A program made the position numbers and the translations under genes. The notes under the pieces are model-generated. The model was not told the origin of the DNA, did not search any database, and was given only the letters and a program-made list of their open reading frames with translations. This document shows positions 8,065 to 17,775 of a stretch of 64,000 bases of DNA, piece by piece. The number at the start of each line of letters is the position of its first letter. The first letter of the stretch is position 1. The DNA is taken from assembly GCA_004011035.1 (NCBI GenBank), contig CP025734.1:1634001-1698000 (forward strand), read 5' to 3'. This DNA is from Bdellovibrio sp. qaytius (GTDB lineage Bacteria; Bdellovibrionota; Bdellovibrionia; Bdellovibrionales; Bdellovibrionaceae).

Positions 8065-9564
8065 ATGTGCGGTGTAATTGGAGTTTTTGGAACTCCGTAT
8101 TCATCTCAAGAGGTCCAACAAGGTTTGCAACTCTTGCAACACCGTGGACAAGACGCAGCCGGCATCCTATCTTTTAATTCCCAAACAAAAAATTTCTCGC
8201 TCTATAAAGATGTCGGTTTAGTTTCTAAAGTTTTCGATGATACGAAAACATATGGCATTAGCGGTGATATCAGTATCGGTCATACAAGGTACGCCACCGT
8301 CGGGCCCAAGACCGTGATCGACGCCAAAAGAGATTTGCAACCCATGATGGTGAATTATCCTTTCGGTATTGGAATGGTTCATAACGGTAATATAGTTAAT
8401 TATTACGAACTGAAGAAAACGTTAAAAGAAACCAAGAATAGAATTCTTTTTACGCAAAATGACTTAGAAGCTTTATTAAATATTCTCTCGAACAATCTCT
8501 TAGAAAAAAATAACTTAAATTTCTCATTCGATGAATTTCAAGCCGCAGTTAAATCCCTCTTTGATCAAGCCAAAGGGGGATTTTCAGTTTTGGGCGTCAT
8601 CGCTGAAAAAGGCTTTTTTGCCTTTCGCGATCCGCACGGCATACGCCCACTTATTTTAGGTCGTAGAGCCTTAACTGAAGACGAGAAAAAAGAAAATCCA
8701 AATCATTTCGGCCATAGTTATTGCGCAAGCTCTGAAACAAACGCGATGAACTTTTTAGGCTACGAGCCGATTCGCGATTTAAGTCCTGGCGAAATTATTT
8801 TTATCGATCATACGGGCGAAGTTTATTCTTCATCGAATTACTCAACACAAAGAAATATTCCAGCAAAAACATGCATGTTTGAATATGTTTATTTCTCTAA
8901 TCCAGAATCAAAATTAGAAAATGTCAGCATTTATGGGGCTCGCTTAAATTTTGGTAAATATCTCGCCGAAGAAATTCGCGGTAAAATTGATTCAGGTGTG
9001 ATTAAGCCTGATATTATTGTGCCAATTCCTGAAACCTCACGTGTAGCTGCTATCAGCATGAGTGAAACATTAGGTATTCCGTACCGCGAAGTTTTAATTA
9101 AAAACAGATACATTCAACGCAGCTTTATTTTAAATACGCAAGAATCACGCAAACGTGCGGTGCAATTAAAATTAACCGCGATTGCCTCTGAAATTAAAGG
9201 CAAAAATGTGATGTTAGTCGACGATTCTGTAGTTCGCGGAACGACATCTAAAAAAATCATCGATATGGTTCGCGAAGCTGGTGCCAATGAAGTTTATTTA
9301 GCTTCAACGTGTCCACCAATTCGTCACCCTTGTTTTTACGGCGTTGATTTTCCAGATCCGAATGAGTTGGTTGCGCATGGAAAAACTGAACCCGAAGTAG
9401 CTAAAATGTTAGGAGCCGATCATTTATTTTATTTAACTGTTGAGGGTCTTAAAAAAAGTATCGGCTCAGAGAAATTATGTATGGCTTGTATCAATGGTAA
9501 ATACCCTGTTGAAACTTCAAACAAAGCTTTTAGCGAAATGCGCCAGGCGCACAGGGAGGTCTAA
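8065..9564 (+). CDS. purF: Amidophosphoribosyltransferase
   Basis: 499 aa from the ATG at 8065, preceded by TAGGAGT. This start gives MCGVIGVFG, so Met removal exposes the catalytic Cys2; an in-frame ATG at 8038 lacks a ribosome site. The N-terminal half is the type-2 glutamine amidotransferase domain. The C-terminal half is the phosphoribosyltransferase with PRPP loop VMLVDDSVVRGTTS at 392-405. Cys270, Cys423, Cys472 and Cys475 match the four iron-sulfur ligands of the Bacillus-type enzyme. It makes phosphoribosylamine from PRPP and glutamine, the committed step. First gene of the plus-strand pur operon. Confidence 0.96.
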   Translation: MCGVIGVFGTPYSSQEVQQGLQLLQHRGQDAAGILSFNSQTKNFSLYKDVGLVSKVFDDTKTYGISGDISIGHTRYATVGPKTVIDAKRDLQPMMVNYPFGIGMVHNGNIVNYYELKKTLKETKNRILFTQNDLEALLNILSNNLLEKNNLNFSFDEFQAAVKSLFDQAKGGFSVLGVIAEKGFFAFRDPHGIRPLILGRRALTEDEKKENPNHFGHSYCASSETNAMNFLGYEPIRDLSPGEIIFIDHTGEVYSSSNYSTQRNIPAKTCMFEYVYFSNPESKLENVSIYGARLNFGKYLAEEIRGKIDSGVIKPDIIVPIPETSRVAAISMSETLGIPYREVLIKNRYIQRSFILNTQESRKRAVQLKLTAIASEIKGKNVMLVDDSVVRGTTSKKIIDMVREAGANEVYLASTCPPIRHPCFYGVDFPDPNELVAHGKTEPEVAKMLGADHLFYLTVEGLKKSIGSEKLCMACINGKYPVETSNKAFSEMRQAHREV

Positions 9565-10605
9565 GTGAACACACTTCCTCCAGTTCTTTACCAAGGTTCG
9601 GTAAAAAATGTTCGTGGTTTAGCAAATGATCCTTCATTAGTTTTTGAATACTCTGATCGTTATTCAGTTTTTGATTGGGGCGAGATGCCAGATCAAATCA
9701 CAGGTAAGGGTGCAGCTCTTAATTTAATGGGTTATGCGTTTTTTCAATACTTAGAAAAACAAATTGGTTTAAAACATCATATGTTAGGTTTAGTGGGGTC
9801 GGGTGTAACGAACACTTGCGAAGTTAAAAACGTAAAAGTAGTTCGTCCTGAAAAAATGGGTGCTACGTATAATTACCAGCCTTATCAAGATCGTTTAACA
9901 AATGCTTTGGTTCCGTTAGAAGTCATTTTTCGTTTAGGTCTGGCTCAAGGCAATTCACTTTCAAAAAGATTTAAATCAAATCCTGATTTAGCCAAACAGT
10001 TCGGTTTAACTTCAGTTCCTGAAGAAGGAATGATGTTAGAAAAACCGCTTATCGATTTTTCAACTAAACTAGAAGCCGGTGATCGTTACGTTACTTATTC
10101 TGAAGCAAAATCTTTATCTGGAATGAGTGAAACTGAATTTCAAAAATTAATCGCAAAAACCACAGAGATTGCCCTAAGTTTAAAAGATTTTCATCAAAAG
10201 ATGGGTTTAGAGCTTTGGGATGGAAAAGTTGAATTCGCTTTCGTTCAAGGCGTGACGCAAGACCGTGATTTTATGTTGGTCGATTCAATCGGTATCGATG
10301 AATTACGTTTGATCTCAGAAGGTAAAAGTTTATCCAAAGAATTTCTTCGCGAAGTCTATAAAGACACGCAATGGTATAACGCTTTAAATGCTTCGAAAGA
10401 AGAAGCTCATGCGACCAATGGTGATTTTAAAGAAATTTGTAAGAATAAGTACCAGCAAATTCCTCCAAATCTCTCAAACCTAAATAAACAAAAAGCTCAG
10501 GATCTATATCAAGCGTATTGCAATTCAGTTTACGCGCAGATGAATTTACCACTTCCGTTTAACCCAGAATTAAACGTTAAAAATTACGAAGGTAAATATC
10601 TATGA
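9565..10605 (+). CDS. purC: SAICAR synthetase
   Basis: 346 aa, longer than the E. coli enzyme (237 aa). The GTG start at 9565 directly follows the purF stop, with GGAGGT ahead of it. YQGSVKNVRG near residue 9, the FDWGEMPDQITGKG stretch near 37 and LWDGKVEFAF near 218 are SAICAR synthetase signatures. It joins CAIR to aspartate with ATP. The C-terminal third carries the extra length. Its stop overlaps purD by 4 bp. Confidence 0.94.
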   Translation: MNTLPPVLYQGSVKNVRGLANDPSLVFEYSDRYSVFDWGEMPDQITGKGAALNLMGYAFFQYLEKQIGLKHHMLGLVGSGVTNTCEVKNVKVVRPEKMGATYNYQPYQDRLTNALVPLEVIFRLGLAQGNSLSKRFKSNPDLAKQFGLTSVPEEGMMLEKPLIDFSTKLEAGDRYVTYSEAKSLSGMSETEFQKLIAKTTEIALSLKDFHQKMGLELWDGKVEFAFVQGVTQDRDFMLVDSIGIDELRLISEGKSLSKEFLREVYKDTQWYNALNASKEEAHATNGDFKEICKNKYQQIPPNLSNLNKQKAQDLYQAYCNSVYAQMNLPLPFNPELNVKNYEGKYL

Positions 10606-11879
10606 GAGTTTTAATCGTTGGCAGTGGTGGACGCGAACATGCTTTGGCTTGGAAAATTTCGCAGTCTGCGATGGCTTCGCAAATTTTCATCGCGCCGGGT
10701 AATGCAGGAATGTTTGATAAACTTCCAAATCTGACAGCAGTTGATATCAAAGCTACTGATGTTGAAGCATTAGCTGCATTTGCACTTAAAGAAAAAATTG
10801 ATCTAACCGTTGTAGGTCCCGAGAATGTTTTAGAAAAAGGCCTAAAAGATGTTTTTTCTAAAAAGGGTTTAAAAGTTTTTGGCCCATCAAAGGCTGCTAG
10901 CCAATTAGAGTCTTCAAAGACTTTTGCCAAAGAAATTATGCAAGCCGCAAAAGTTCCAACAGCTGAATATCAAACTTTTAAAACTTTCAACGCAGCCGTT
11001 GATTTTATTGAACGAACGAGTTGGACGCAGATGGTAGTAAAAGCCGATGGCTTGGCCGCGGGTAAAGGTGTTGTTGTTTGCGCTAATAAAGCTGAAGCAT
11101 TTTCAGCCGTAAAAAGTTTTATGGTCGATGATATTTTGGGTTTTAAAGTAAATGATTTATTAATCGAAGAATTTTTAGTTGGACCAGAAGTTTCAGTTTT
11201 CGCGCTAAGTGACGGAAACAATGTCACTTTCTTAGGTTCAGCCAGTGATCACAAAAGATTACGCGATAATGATCTAGGTCCTAACACAGGTGGCATGGGA
11301 GTCATCGCTCCGTCACCTTATTTTGAAATTGGCGATGCTGATTTAGTGATGAATCAAGTGATGAAGCCAGTCATTCAAGAAATGAAAAACCGTGGCACTC
11401 CTTTTGCGGGAGTATTGTTTGCGGGCTTAATGAAAACTTTTTCTGGTTATAAAACTCTTGAATTTAACGTGCGTTTTGGTGATCCCGAAACTCAGGCGTT
11501 AATGCCGTTAATCGATGAAGATATACTTCCGTTGTTTTTAGCGTGTTCCGAAGATGCGTTACATAATACTTCTGTTGCGATGAAGTCTAAAAAAGCGATT
11601 CATGTTGTGATGGCGGCTAGTGGGTATCCAGGCACTGAAGGAATTCCAGTTCGATCGGGTGATGAAATAACTTTACCGCGTGAAATGAATGGGCAGTTGT
11701 TTTTTGCAGGTGTTGCAAAAGAGAGCGGTGTTTTAAAAACAGCGGGTGGGCGAGTGCTTGGCGTAACTGCGGTGAGCGAAAGTTACGGGCAGGCGAGAAG
11801 TGCTGCTTATGCTGATATCGCTCAAATTAAATTCGCAGACGCGCAATTTAGAACTGATATCGGAGGAAGCCATGATTAA
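10602..11879 (+). CDS. purD: Phosphoribosylamine-glycine ligase
   Basis: 425 aa, standard length. It begins MRVLIVGSGGREHALAW, the PurD N-terminus. The ATP-grasp part includes VVKADGLAAGKGVVVC near residue 143 and LEFNVRFGDPETQ near 286, with the metal ligands in the latter. It makes GAR from phosphoribosylamine, glycine and ATP. It overlaps purC by 4 bp and purN by 8 bp. Confidence 0.97.
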   Translation: MRVLIVGSGGREHALAWKISQSAMASQIFIAPGNAGMFDKLPNLTAVDIKATDVEALAAFALKEKIDLTVVGPENVLEKGLKDVFSKKGLKVFGPSKAASQLESSKTFAKEIMQAAKVPTAEYQTFKTFNAAVDFIERTSWTQMVVKADGLAAGKGVVVCANKAEAFSAVKSFMVDDILGFKVNDLLIEEFLVGPEVSVFALSDGNNVTFLGSASDHKRLRDNDLGPNTGGMGVIAPSPYFEIGDADLVMNQVMKPVIQEMKNRGTPFAGVLFAGLMKTFSGYKTLEFNVRFGDPETQALMPLIDEDILPLFLACSEDALHNTSVAMKSKKAIHVVMAASGYPGTEGIPVRSGDEITLPREMNGQLFFAGVAKESGVLKTAGGRVLGVTAVSESYGQARSAAYADIAQIKFADAQFRTDIGGSHD

Positions 11880-12462
11880 AATTGTTGTTTTAGCATCGGG
11901 GAGTGGATCAAATGCCGAAGCGATTATTCGCTACGCGCATCAACACAAATCTTTTGAAGTCGCAGCTGTGATCTCTGATAGGCCCGAAGCTTTAGTTTTA
12001 CAGCGCGCAAAAAATTTCAGGATAGAAGCTCATGTTGTTGAAAAAAGTGAAACTGAAACAAAAATTTCGTTCGAACAAAGGCTATTGATTGAAATTAGAA
12101 AACATCAGCCTGACTGGATTGTACTTGCCGGTTTTATGAAGTTACTTTCAGCTGAGTTTTTACAAAATTTTTATGATCCTAAAATTAAACACTTTAAAGT
12201 GGTCAACATTCATCCTTCGTTATTGCCCTTGCATCCGGGAAAAGGGGCCTACGAACAAGCTTATAAAGCCCAAGCCAGCGAATATGGCTGCACCATTCAC
12301 TTTGTCGATGAAGGCATGGATACCGGAAAGATCATTTTTCAAGAGCGTTTAAAGTCTATTGAAAACGAAAGTTTTGAATCTTTCAAAGAGCGTGGCCTAG
12401 ATACTGAGAACAGAATTTACCCAATCATTTTAGATAAACTATTTAAGGAGTATTCATTGTGA
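11872..12462 (+). CDS. purN: Phosphoribosylglycinamide formyltransferase
   Basis: 196 aa from the ATG at 11872, behind CGGAGGAAG. It begins MIKIVVLASGSGSNAEAI, the PurN phosphate-binding start; a longer frame to 11800 is rejected. The active-site region KVVNIHPSLLPLHPGKGAYE holds the Asn and His catalytic residues, and DEGMDTGKII follows. It formylates GAR with 10-formyltetrahydrofolate. The start lies inside the 3' end of purD and the stop overlaps purL by 4 bp. Confidence 0.95.
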   Translation: MIKIVVLASGSGSNAEAIIRYAHQHKSFEVAAVISDRPEALVLQRAKNFRIEAHVVEKSETETKISFEQRLLIEIRKHQPDWIVLAGFMKLLSAEFLQNFYDPKIKHFKVVNIHPSLLPLHPGKGAYEQAYKAQASEYGCTIHFVDEGMDTGKIIFQERLKSIENESFESFKERGLDTENRIYPIILDKLFKEYSL

Positions 12463-15431
12463 AAACGACTTACCGCTTTGAGATTTACCCGAATCAACAT
12501 CAATCAACCGAGATGAGTCTTTCTGAAATGAAAATGACAGAGTGGTTTTTTAAATACTGTAACATAAAATTTGATAAGTTATTCAAGGTGAATTACTTTT
12601 TATTAGAGTCAAATGAACCGATTGCTGGCATTGATGATTTTGCAAAAACGATTTTAACTGATTCAGTGACTGAAGTTTTATTTTCGTCAGAGTCAAAAAA
12701 TATGGATCTAGTTTCTTACTTAGCAAAACGTGGATTCACAGAGCCTGTCTTATGCGACATCAGCTTTAAACCCGGTGTAACAGATAATTCAGCGCATGCC
12801 GTTTTAGAAGCCTTTAAATTAATTCCAGATCTTAAAAAATATGAATTAAACGTAGCTTCTGGTGAATGTTACTTTATGCAAAGTGCTGACAGTTTAACAG
12901 ATCAAGCTTTTGAAAAAGTAAGTTATGAAAAAATCGCGAATCAACTTTTACAAAAAGTAACGATTCAGCGTCGCGAGGCTTTAGCTACAAATTTACGTAT
13001 GCAAGCACCTAAGATTATCGAAGTCGTATCAACGCCTGATGAGTCGACAACAATTGATTTAAACATCGATAATTCTTCGCTTTTAAAATTAAACACAGAT
13101 AATTGCTGGGCCTTAAGTTTAGATGAAATTCATTTCGTGCGTGAATATTTTAAAACTCTAGATCGTAGTCCAACAGATGTTGAGATGGAAATCATCGCGC
13201 AAAGCTGGTCAGAACACTGTAAACATAAAATCTTTGCAAGTCACATTGAATACAGTGAAGGCGAATTACCAAGTCATATGAAAAAACTTGGTAATTTCGA
13301 AGTTAAAAGTTTATTTAAAACTTACATTCGCGGAGCTACTGAGAAAATCAAAGCTGATCGCAATCTTCAATGGTTGATTTCAATTTTTCACGATAACGCA
13401 GGTATCGTGCGTTTTGATAAAAATGTCGATGTCTGTATTAAAGTAGAAACACATAATTCACCTTCGGCTTTAGATCCTTACGGCGGAGCCTTAACGGGTA
13501 TCTTAGGCGTTAACCGTGATATCTTAGGTTGCGGTCAAGGCGCAAAGCCTATCGCAAATACAAATGTATTTTGCTTAGCTGAAGATTCATTCTTTAAAGA
13601 AAATAATATTAAATTACACCCAAAATTAAAAAATCCAGATCGTATTGCTGAAGGCGTTCATTTAGGCGTTCAAGATGGCGGTAATAAATCAGGAGTTCCA
13701 ACAGTTAACGGTGCTTTTGTATTTGATAAAGACTACGTCGGAAAGCCATTAGTATTTTGCGGCACAATCGGTGTTTTGCCACAAACAGAACATAATTCTT
13801 CGACGGCTGAAAAAAGACAACAACCGGGTGATTACATCGTTATGTCTGGTGGAAAAATCGGTAAAGACGGTATTCACGGCGCAACTTTTAGCTCGATGGA
13901 ATTAAACGAAAATGCTCCAGCATCAGTAGTTCAAATCGGTGATCCTATCACGCAAAAACGTCTAGGTGATTTTTTAATCGAAGCGCGTAAATTAAATTTA
14001 TTTTCAAGTGTCACTGATAACGGTGCTGGTGGATTAAGTTCATCAGTTGGCGAAATGGCGGGTTTAACAAACGGAGCCATTGTTGATTTAGAGCGCGCTC
14101 CAACTAAATATCCAGGTCTTTCACCTTTTGAATTAATGGTCAGCGAATCGCAAGAACGTATGACATTCTCAGTACCAAAAGAAAAAATTCATCAGTTTTT
14201 ACAGCTCTCAGAAAAACGAAGTGTTTTATCATCAGTGATCGGTGAATTTACAAACCAAGGTCAGTTGCTAGTTCGCTACAATGGTAAAGTCGTGGCCGAT
14301 CTGAATTTACATTTTTTGCATGAGTCACTTCGCCCGATGCAATTAAAAGCTCACATTGATCAAACAAGTGTTGAGCAATCTAAAAAATCTCACTGGTTAA
14401 ATGGTAAAGTTAAAGATGCCTCGGCTTCAAAAGATGCTAAAGCTCAATTATTAGAATTAATGGCTTCGCCAAATGTTAGATCACATGAACATTTAGTTCG
14501 TAGATATGATCACGAAGTAAAAGCCGCAACATTAGTTAAACCATTTACTGGCAGCGAAAAAATCGGTCGTCATGCACCAACAGATGCCGGCGTAATTTGG
14601 TTATACCCTCACGGTGGTGAGCGCGATAATGCAATTTCTGTATCGTGCGGCATTGCTCCACAAATTTCACAGCACGATGCTTACGAGATGGCTGTTTGGG
14701 CTTTAGATGAAGCGGTTAGAAATAGCGTATGCGTTGGAGCTGATCCTGCTGAAATGGTTTTAATTGATAATTACTGTTGGCCAGACCCAATCACTTCAAC
14801 GAAAAATCCCGACGGTGCACATAAGCTTGCGCAATTGGTTCGTGCTTCAAAAGCGATCTATGATCTGAGTGTTGATTACGGTATGCCATTCGTGAGTGGT
14901 AAAGACTCAATGAAAAATGATTTCATGGCAGACGACGTAAAGATTTCGGTTCAACCGACTTTACTAGTTACTGCAATGGGCAGAGTTAGAAGTTTAAATC
15001 ATATTACAACTAGCGAAGCAAAAACGGCTGGTGATTTAGTGTATATGATCGGACCTGATCAATTAACAGATTTCAAAAAACAATTAGGTCTGTATAAACA
15101 ATTACATCAAGCGATTTCAAAAGGATTCGTCAACAGCGCGCACGATGTTTCAGAAGGCGGCTTAGCGGTTAGCTTAACAGAAAAAATTATGTCGACGACT
15201 TTAGGTCTTGAGATTGAAACAAACTTAGATCTTTTCAAAGAAAGCGCTGGCCGTATTGTTGTAACAATCAATCCTAATCAGCAAAAAGAATTCACAAGTT
15301 TATTTGCAACTGATTGCACTTTTTTAGGTAAAGTTACTGATAAGGCTCAATTAACTATTAAAAATCAATTCAGCGTAAGTAATACTGAAACATTAGCCGC
15401 TTACCGTATTAAATCAGCAGGAGCGATATAA
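12459..15431 (+). CDS. purL: FGAM synthase, large synthetase subunit without glutaminase domain
   Basis: 990 aa from GTG at 12459 (AAGGAG upstream). This is longer than the small PurL (about 740 aa) and shorter than the fused enzyme (about 1,290 aa). The first 200 residues are an N-terminal extension of the large-PurL kind with a PurS-like role. Then come two AIRS-type synthetase halves, with SWSEHCKHKIF near 245, the ATP site around KVETHNSPSALDPYGGA near 330, and a second half starting near 690. The C-terminal amidotransferase of fused PurL is absent and is supplied by PurQ, encoded next with a 1-bp overlap. I see no separate purS. Confidence 0.94.
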   Translation: MKTTYRFEIYPNQHQSTEMSLSEMKMTEWFFKYCNIKFDKLFKVNYFLLESNEPIAGIDDFAKTILTDSVTEVLFSSESKNMDLVSYLAKRGFTEPVLCDISFKPGVTDNSAHAVLEAFKLIPDLKKYELNVASGECYFMQSADSLTDQAFEKVSYEKIANQLLQKVTIQRREALATNLRMQAPKIIEVVSTPDESTTIDLNIDNSSLLKLNTDNCWALSLDEIHFVREYFKTLDRSPTDVEMEIIAQSWSEHCKHKIFASHIEYSEGELPSHMKKLGNFEVKSLFKTYIRGATEKIKADRNLQWLISIFHDNAGIVRFDKNVDVCIKVETHNSPSALDPYGGALTGILGVNRDILGCGQGAKPIANTNVFCLAEDSFFKENNIKLHPKLKNPDRIAEGVHLGVQDGGNKSGVPTVNGAFVFDKDYVGKPLVFCGTIGVLPQTEHNSSTAEKRQQPGDYIVMSGGKIGKDGIHGATFSSMELNENAPASVVQIGDPITQKRLGDFLIEARKLNLFSSVTDNGAGGLSSSVGEMAGLTNGAIVDLERAPTKYPGLSPFELMVSESQERMTFSVPKEKIHQFLQLSEKRSVLSSVIGEFTNQGQLLVRYNGKVVADLNLHFLHESLRPMQLKAHIDQTSVEQSKKSHWLNGKVKDASASKDAKAQLLELMASPNVRSHEHLVRRYDHEVKAATLVKPFTGSEKIGRHAPTDAGVIWLYPHGGERDNAISVSCGIAPQISQHDAYEMAVWALDEAVRNSVCVGADPAEMVLIDNYCWPDPITSTKNPDGAHKLAQLVRASKAIYDLSVDYGMPFVSGKDSMKNDFMADDVKISVQPTLLVTAMGRVRSLNHITTSEAKTAGDLVYMIGPDQLTDFKKQLGLYKQLHQAISKGFVNSAHDVSEGGLAVSLTEKIMSTTLGLEIETNLDLFKESAGRIVVTINPNQQKEFTSLFATDCTFLGKVTDKAQLTIKNQFSVSNTETLAAYRIKSAGAI

Positions 15432-16198
15432 TGAGTAAAAAAGTTCAAGCCTTAATCTTAACAGGTGATGGTATTAACTGTGAAAACGAAACTGCGCTAG
15501 CATTTTCAGAACACGGTTGTGAAACTAAAATCATGCACGTTCAAGATTTAATCGATCAACCAGGTTTATTAAATCAATTTCAAATCTTAGCTTTACCTGG
15601 TGGATTTTCATTCGGTGATGAAATTGGTTCAGGCCAAATTTTAGCTTTAAAATTAAAATACTCATTAGGTGTGGCGCTCACAGAATTTATCAATAAGAAA
15701 AAATTAATTATCGGCATCTGTAACGGTTTTCAAGTTTTAGTGCGTTTAGGGTTGCTGCCAAAACCATTCACTGAAAGACAGATGACTTTATCGCATAATC
15801 GCCAAGGTCATTTCATTAATAAATGGGTAAACTTAACAGTGCCAAAATCAAATTGCATTTGGACTAAATCATTACAAGGTAAAGAAATCGCCTTACCGAT
15901 CAGACACGGTGAAGGAAAAATCACTTTCGCTGGTGATCAAGCCACGCAACATAATACTTTTCAGTCGCTAGTTAACAATGGTCAAATCGCACTTTCATAC
16001 ACTGAAGATGTTAATGGCTCGTATCAACAGATCGCCGGAGTTACTGATCCGACAGGATGTATTTTAGGTTTAATGCCGCATCCTGAAGCGGCTACAAGCA
16101 ATTGGTTACTTCCAGACGGCACTGCTAAGAAGACTGGGCAGGCGTTCGGACAACACTTTTTTATCAACGCAATTAAACACTGCGAGGAGATGTTATAA
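15431..16198 (+). CDS. purQ: FGAM synthase, glutamine amidotransferase subunit
   Basis: 255 aa. Class I amidotransferase with the nucleophile Cys97 in GICNGFQVL and the His/Glu pair in LMPHPEAAT near residue 217. ALPGGFSFGDEIGSGQ is the usual PurQ loop. It releases ammonia from glutamine for PurL. Its start overlaps the purL stop by one base (TAATG), so the two subunits are probably made in equal amounts. Confidence 0.96.
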   Translation: MSKKVQALILTGDGINCENETALAFSEHGCETKIMHVQDLIDQPGLLNQFQILALPGGFSFGDEIGSGQILALKLKYSLGVALTEFINKKKLIIGICNGFQVLVRLGLLPKPFTERQMTLSHNRQGHFINKWVNLTVPKSNCIWTKSLQGKEIALPIRHGEGKITFAGDQATQHNTFQSLVNNGQIALSYTEDVNGSYQQIAGVTDPTGCILGLMPHPEAATSNWLLPDGTAKKTGQAFGQHFFINAIKHCEEML

Positions 16199-16199
16199 T

Positions 16200-17765
16200 A
16201 TGAAACAAGAAAATCTAGGAATTAAAAGAGCTTTAATTAGTGTTTCAGATAAAACCGGAATCGATAAGATCGCAAAGTTTTTATTCGAATACAAAGTTGA
16301 ATTAATCTCAACTGGCGGAACAAAAAAATACTTAGAAGAATTAGGCCTGCCAGTTACAAGCGTTGAATCGTTAACAGGAAATCCAGAAGCGTTCGGTGGC
16401 AGAATGAAATCGATCAGCTTTCAAGTCTCATCGGGATTATTATTTCGCAGATATGTTGATCAAGATCAAAAAGAATCAAAAGCTTTAAATATCAACCCGA
16501 TCGATTTAGTGATCTGTAATTTATATCCATTTGAAAAATACATGAATCAAAACTCTACTGAAGATGTATTAATTGAAAATATTGATATCGGTGGCCCGTT
16601 AATGCTTAGAGCAGCGGCTAAAAACTACGAATCAGTAACTGTATTATCAGGAACACATGAGTATATGAATTTCATGACTCACTTTATGGAAAATAAAGCG
16701 AATACAAGTTTTGAATTCAGACGTGCTCAAGCCGTTAAGACTTTTGTACGCATCGCCGAATACGATCAAGCTATTGCGCAAGAATTAACTAAGAATTACT
16801 TACCAGAGATGAATCAAACTTTACGCTACGGTGAAAACCCACACCAAACAGCATCATTAAGATTAACGAACAACACAGATTCACAAATCACCTTAGCAAA
16901 AGCCCAATTTATCCAAGGCAAAGAATTATCATACAATAACTGGATGGATGCCGACAGCGCTTGGCGCGTGATGAGTGATATCGCTCATACAAATAAAGAT
17001 AAATTCGTTACAGCTGTTATCAAACATGCAAACCCATGCGGCCTAGCTGCAACAAACGATAGCCATGATTCGTTATTAGAAGCCTGGAATGGCGACAATA
17101 TTTCAGCGTTCGGCGGAATCATTGCTTGTTCATACACAGTAGAAGCAAAACACGCTGAATTTCTAACTCAGAATTTTATCGAAGTTTTAATTGCTCCAGA
17201 CTTTACTCAAGAAGCTTTAGAGTTATTCGCAAAAAAGAAAAACGTGCGTTTATTGAAAACGCCACTTCGTGAATATAATCAAAAAGAAACGATGATGCGC
17301 AGTATTTCTGGCGGTATGTTAATTCAAGATGAAGATGAAAGATCTTTAAAATCTGAAGAAGCAAAAACGGTCACTAAAATTCCATTATCGCAACATCACC
17401 AATCCTTAGTTGATTTCGGTGTGATCGCTTGTAAACATTTAAAAAGTAACGGCATAGCACTTGTCGCAAAAACCACAAATGGCTTTTCGTTAGTGGGCAC
17501 AGGCATGGGCCAACCAAACCGATTAGATTCATTACGTCTATTAGCTGTTCATCGCGCAAAAATGAAAAACATTGCAATGAATGAAGTCTTAATGATTTCA
17601 GATGCATTTTTTCCATTCGCAGATTCTGTCGACGTATGTAATGAAGTAGGTATTAAAGCTATCGTTCAACCGGGCGGAAGCATTCGTGATAATGAAGTGA
17701 TTGCAGCCTGTGATAAATACGGTATTTCAATGTTAATGACGGGCGTACGTCACTTTAGGCACTAG
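16200..17765 (+). CDS. purH: Bifunctional AICAR formyltransferase/IMP cyclohydrolase
   Basis: 521 aa, usual length, starting MKQENLGIKRALISVSDKTG behind GAGGAG. Residues 1-200 are the MGS-like IMP cyclohydrolase domain (LISTGGTKKYL near 36). The rest is the AICAR formyltransferase, with LRYGENPHQTA near 208, the catalytic KHANPCG near 274 and VQPGGSIRDNEV near 492. It performs the last two steps to IMP. One base separates it from purQ and ten from purM. Confidence 0.97.
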   Translation: MKQENLGIKRALISVSDKTGIDKIAKFLFEYKVELISTGGTKKYLEELGLPVTSVESLTGNPEAFGGRMKSISFQVSSGLLFRRYVDQDQKESKALNINPIDLVICNLYPFEKYMNQNSTEDVLIENIDIGGPLMLRAAAKNYESVTVLSGTHEYMNFMTHFMENKANTSFEFRRAQAVKTFVRIAEYDQAIAQELTKNYLPEMNQTLRYGENPHQTASLRLTNNTDSQITLAKAQFIQGKELSYNNWMDADSAWRVMSDIAHTNKDKFVTAVIKHANPCGLAATNDSHDSLLEAWNGDNISAFGGIIACSYTVEAKHAEFLTQNFIEVLIAPDFTQEALELFAKKKNVRLLKTPLREYNQKETMMRSISGGMLIQDEDERSLKSEEAKTVTKIPLSQHHQSLVDFGVIACKHLKSNGIALVAKTTNGFSLVGTGMGQPNRLDSLRLLAVHRAKMKNIAMNEVLMISDAFFPFADSVDVCNEVGIKAIVQPGGSIRDNEVIAACDKYGISMLMTGVRHFRH

Positions 17766-17775
17766 GAGTTCTATA

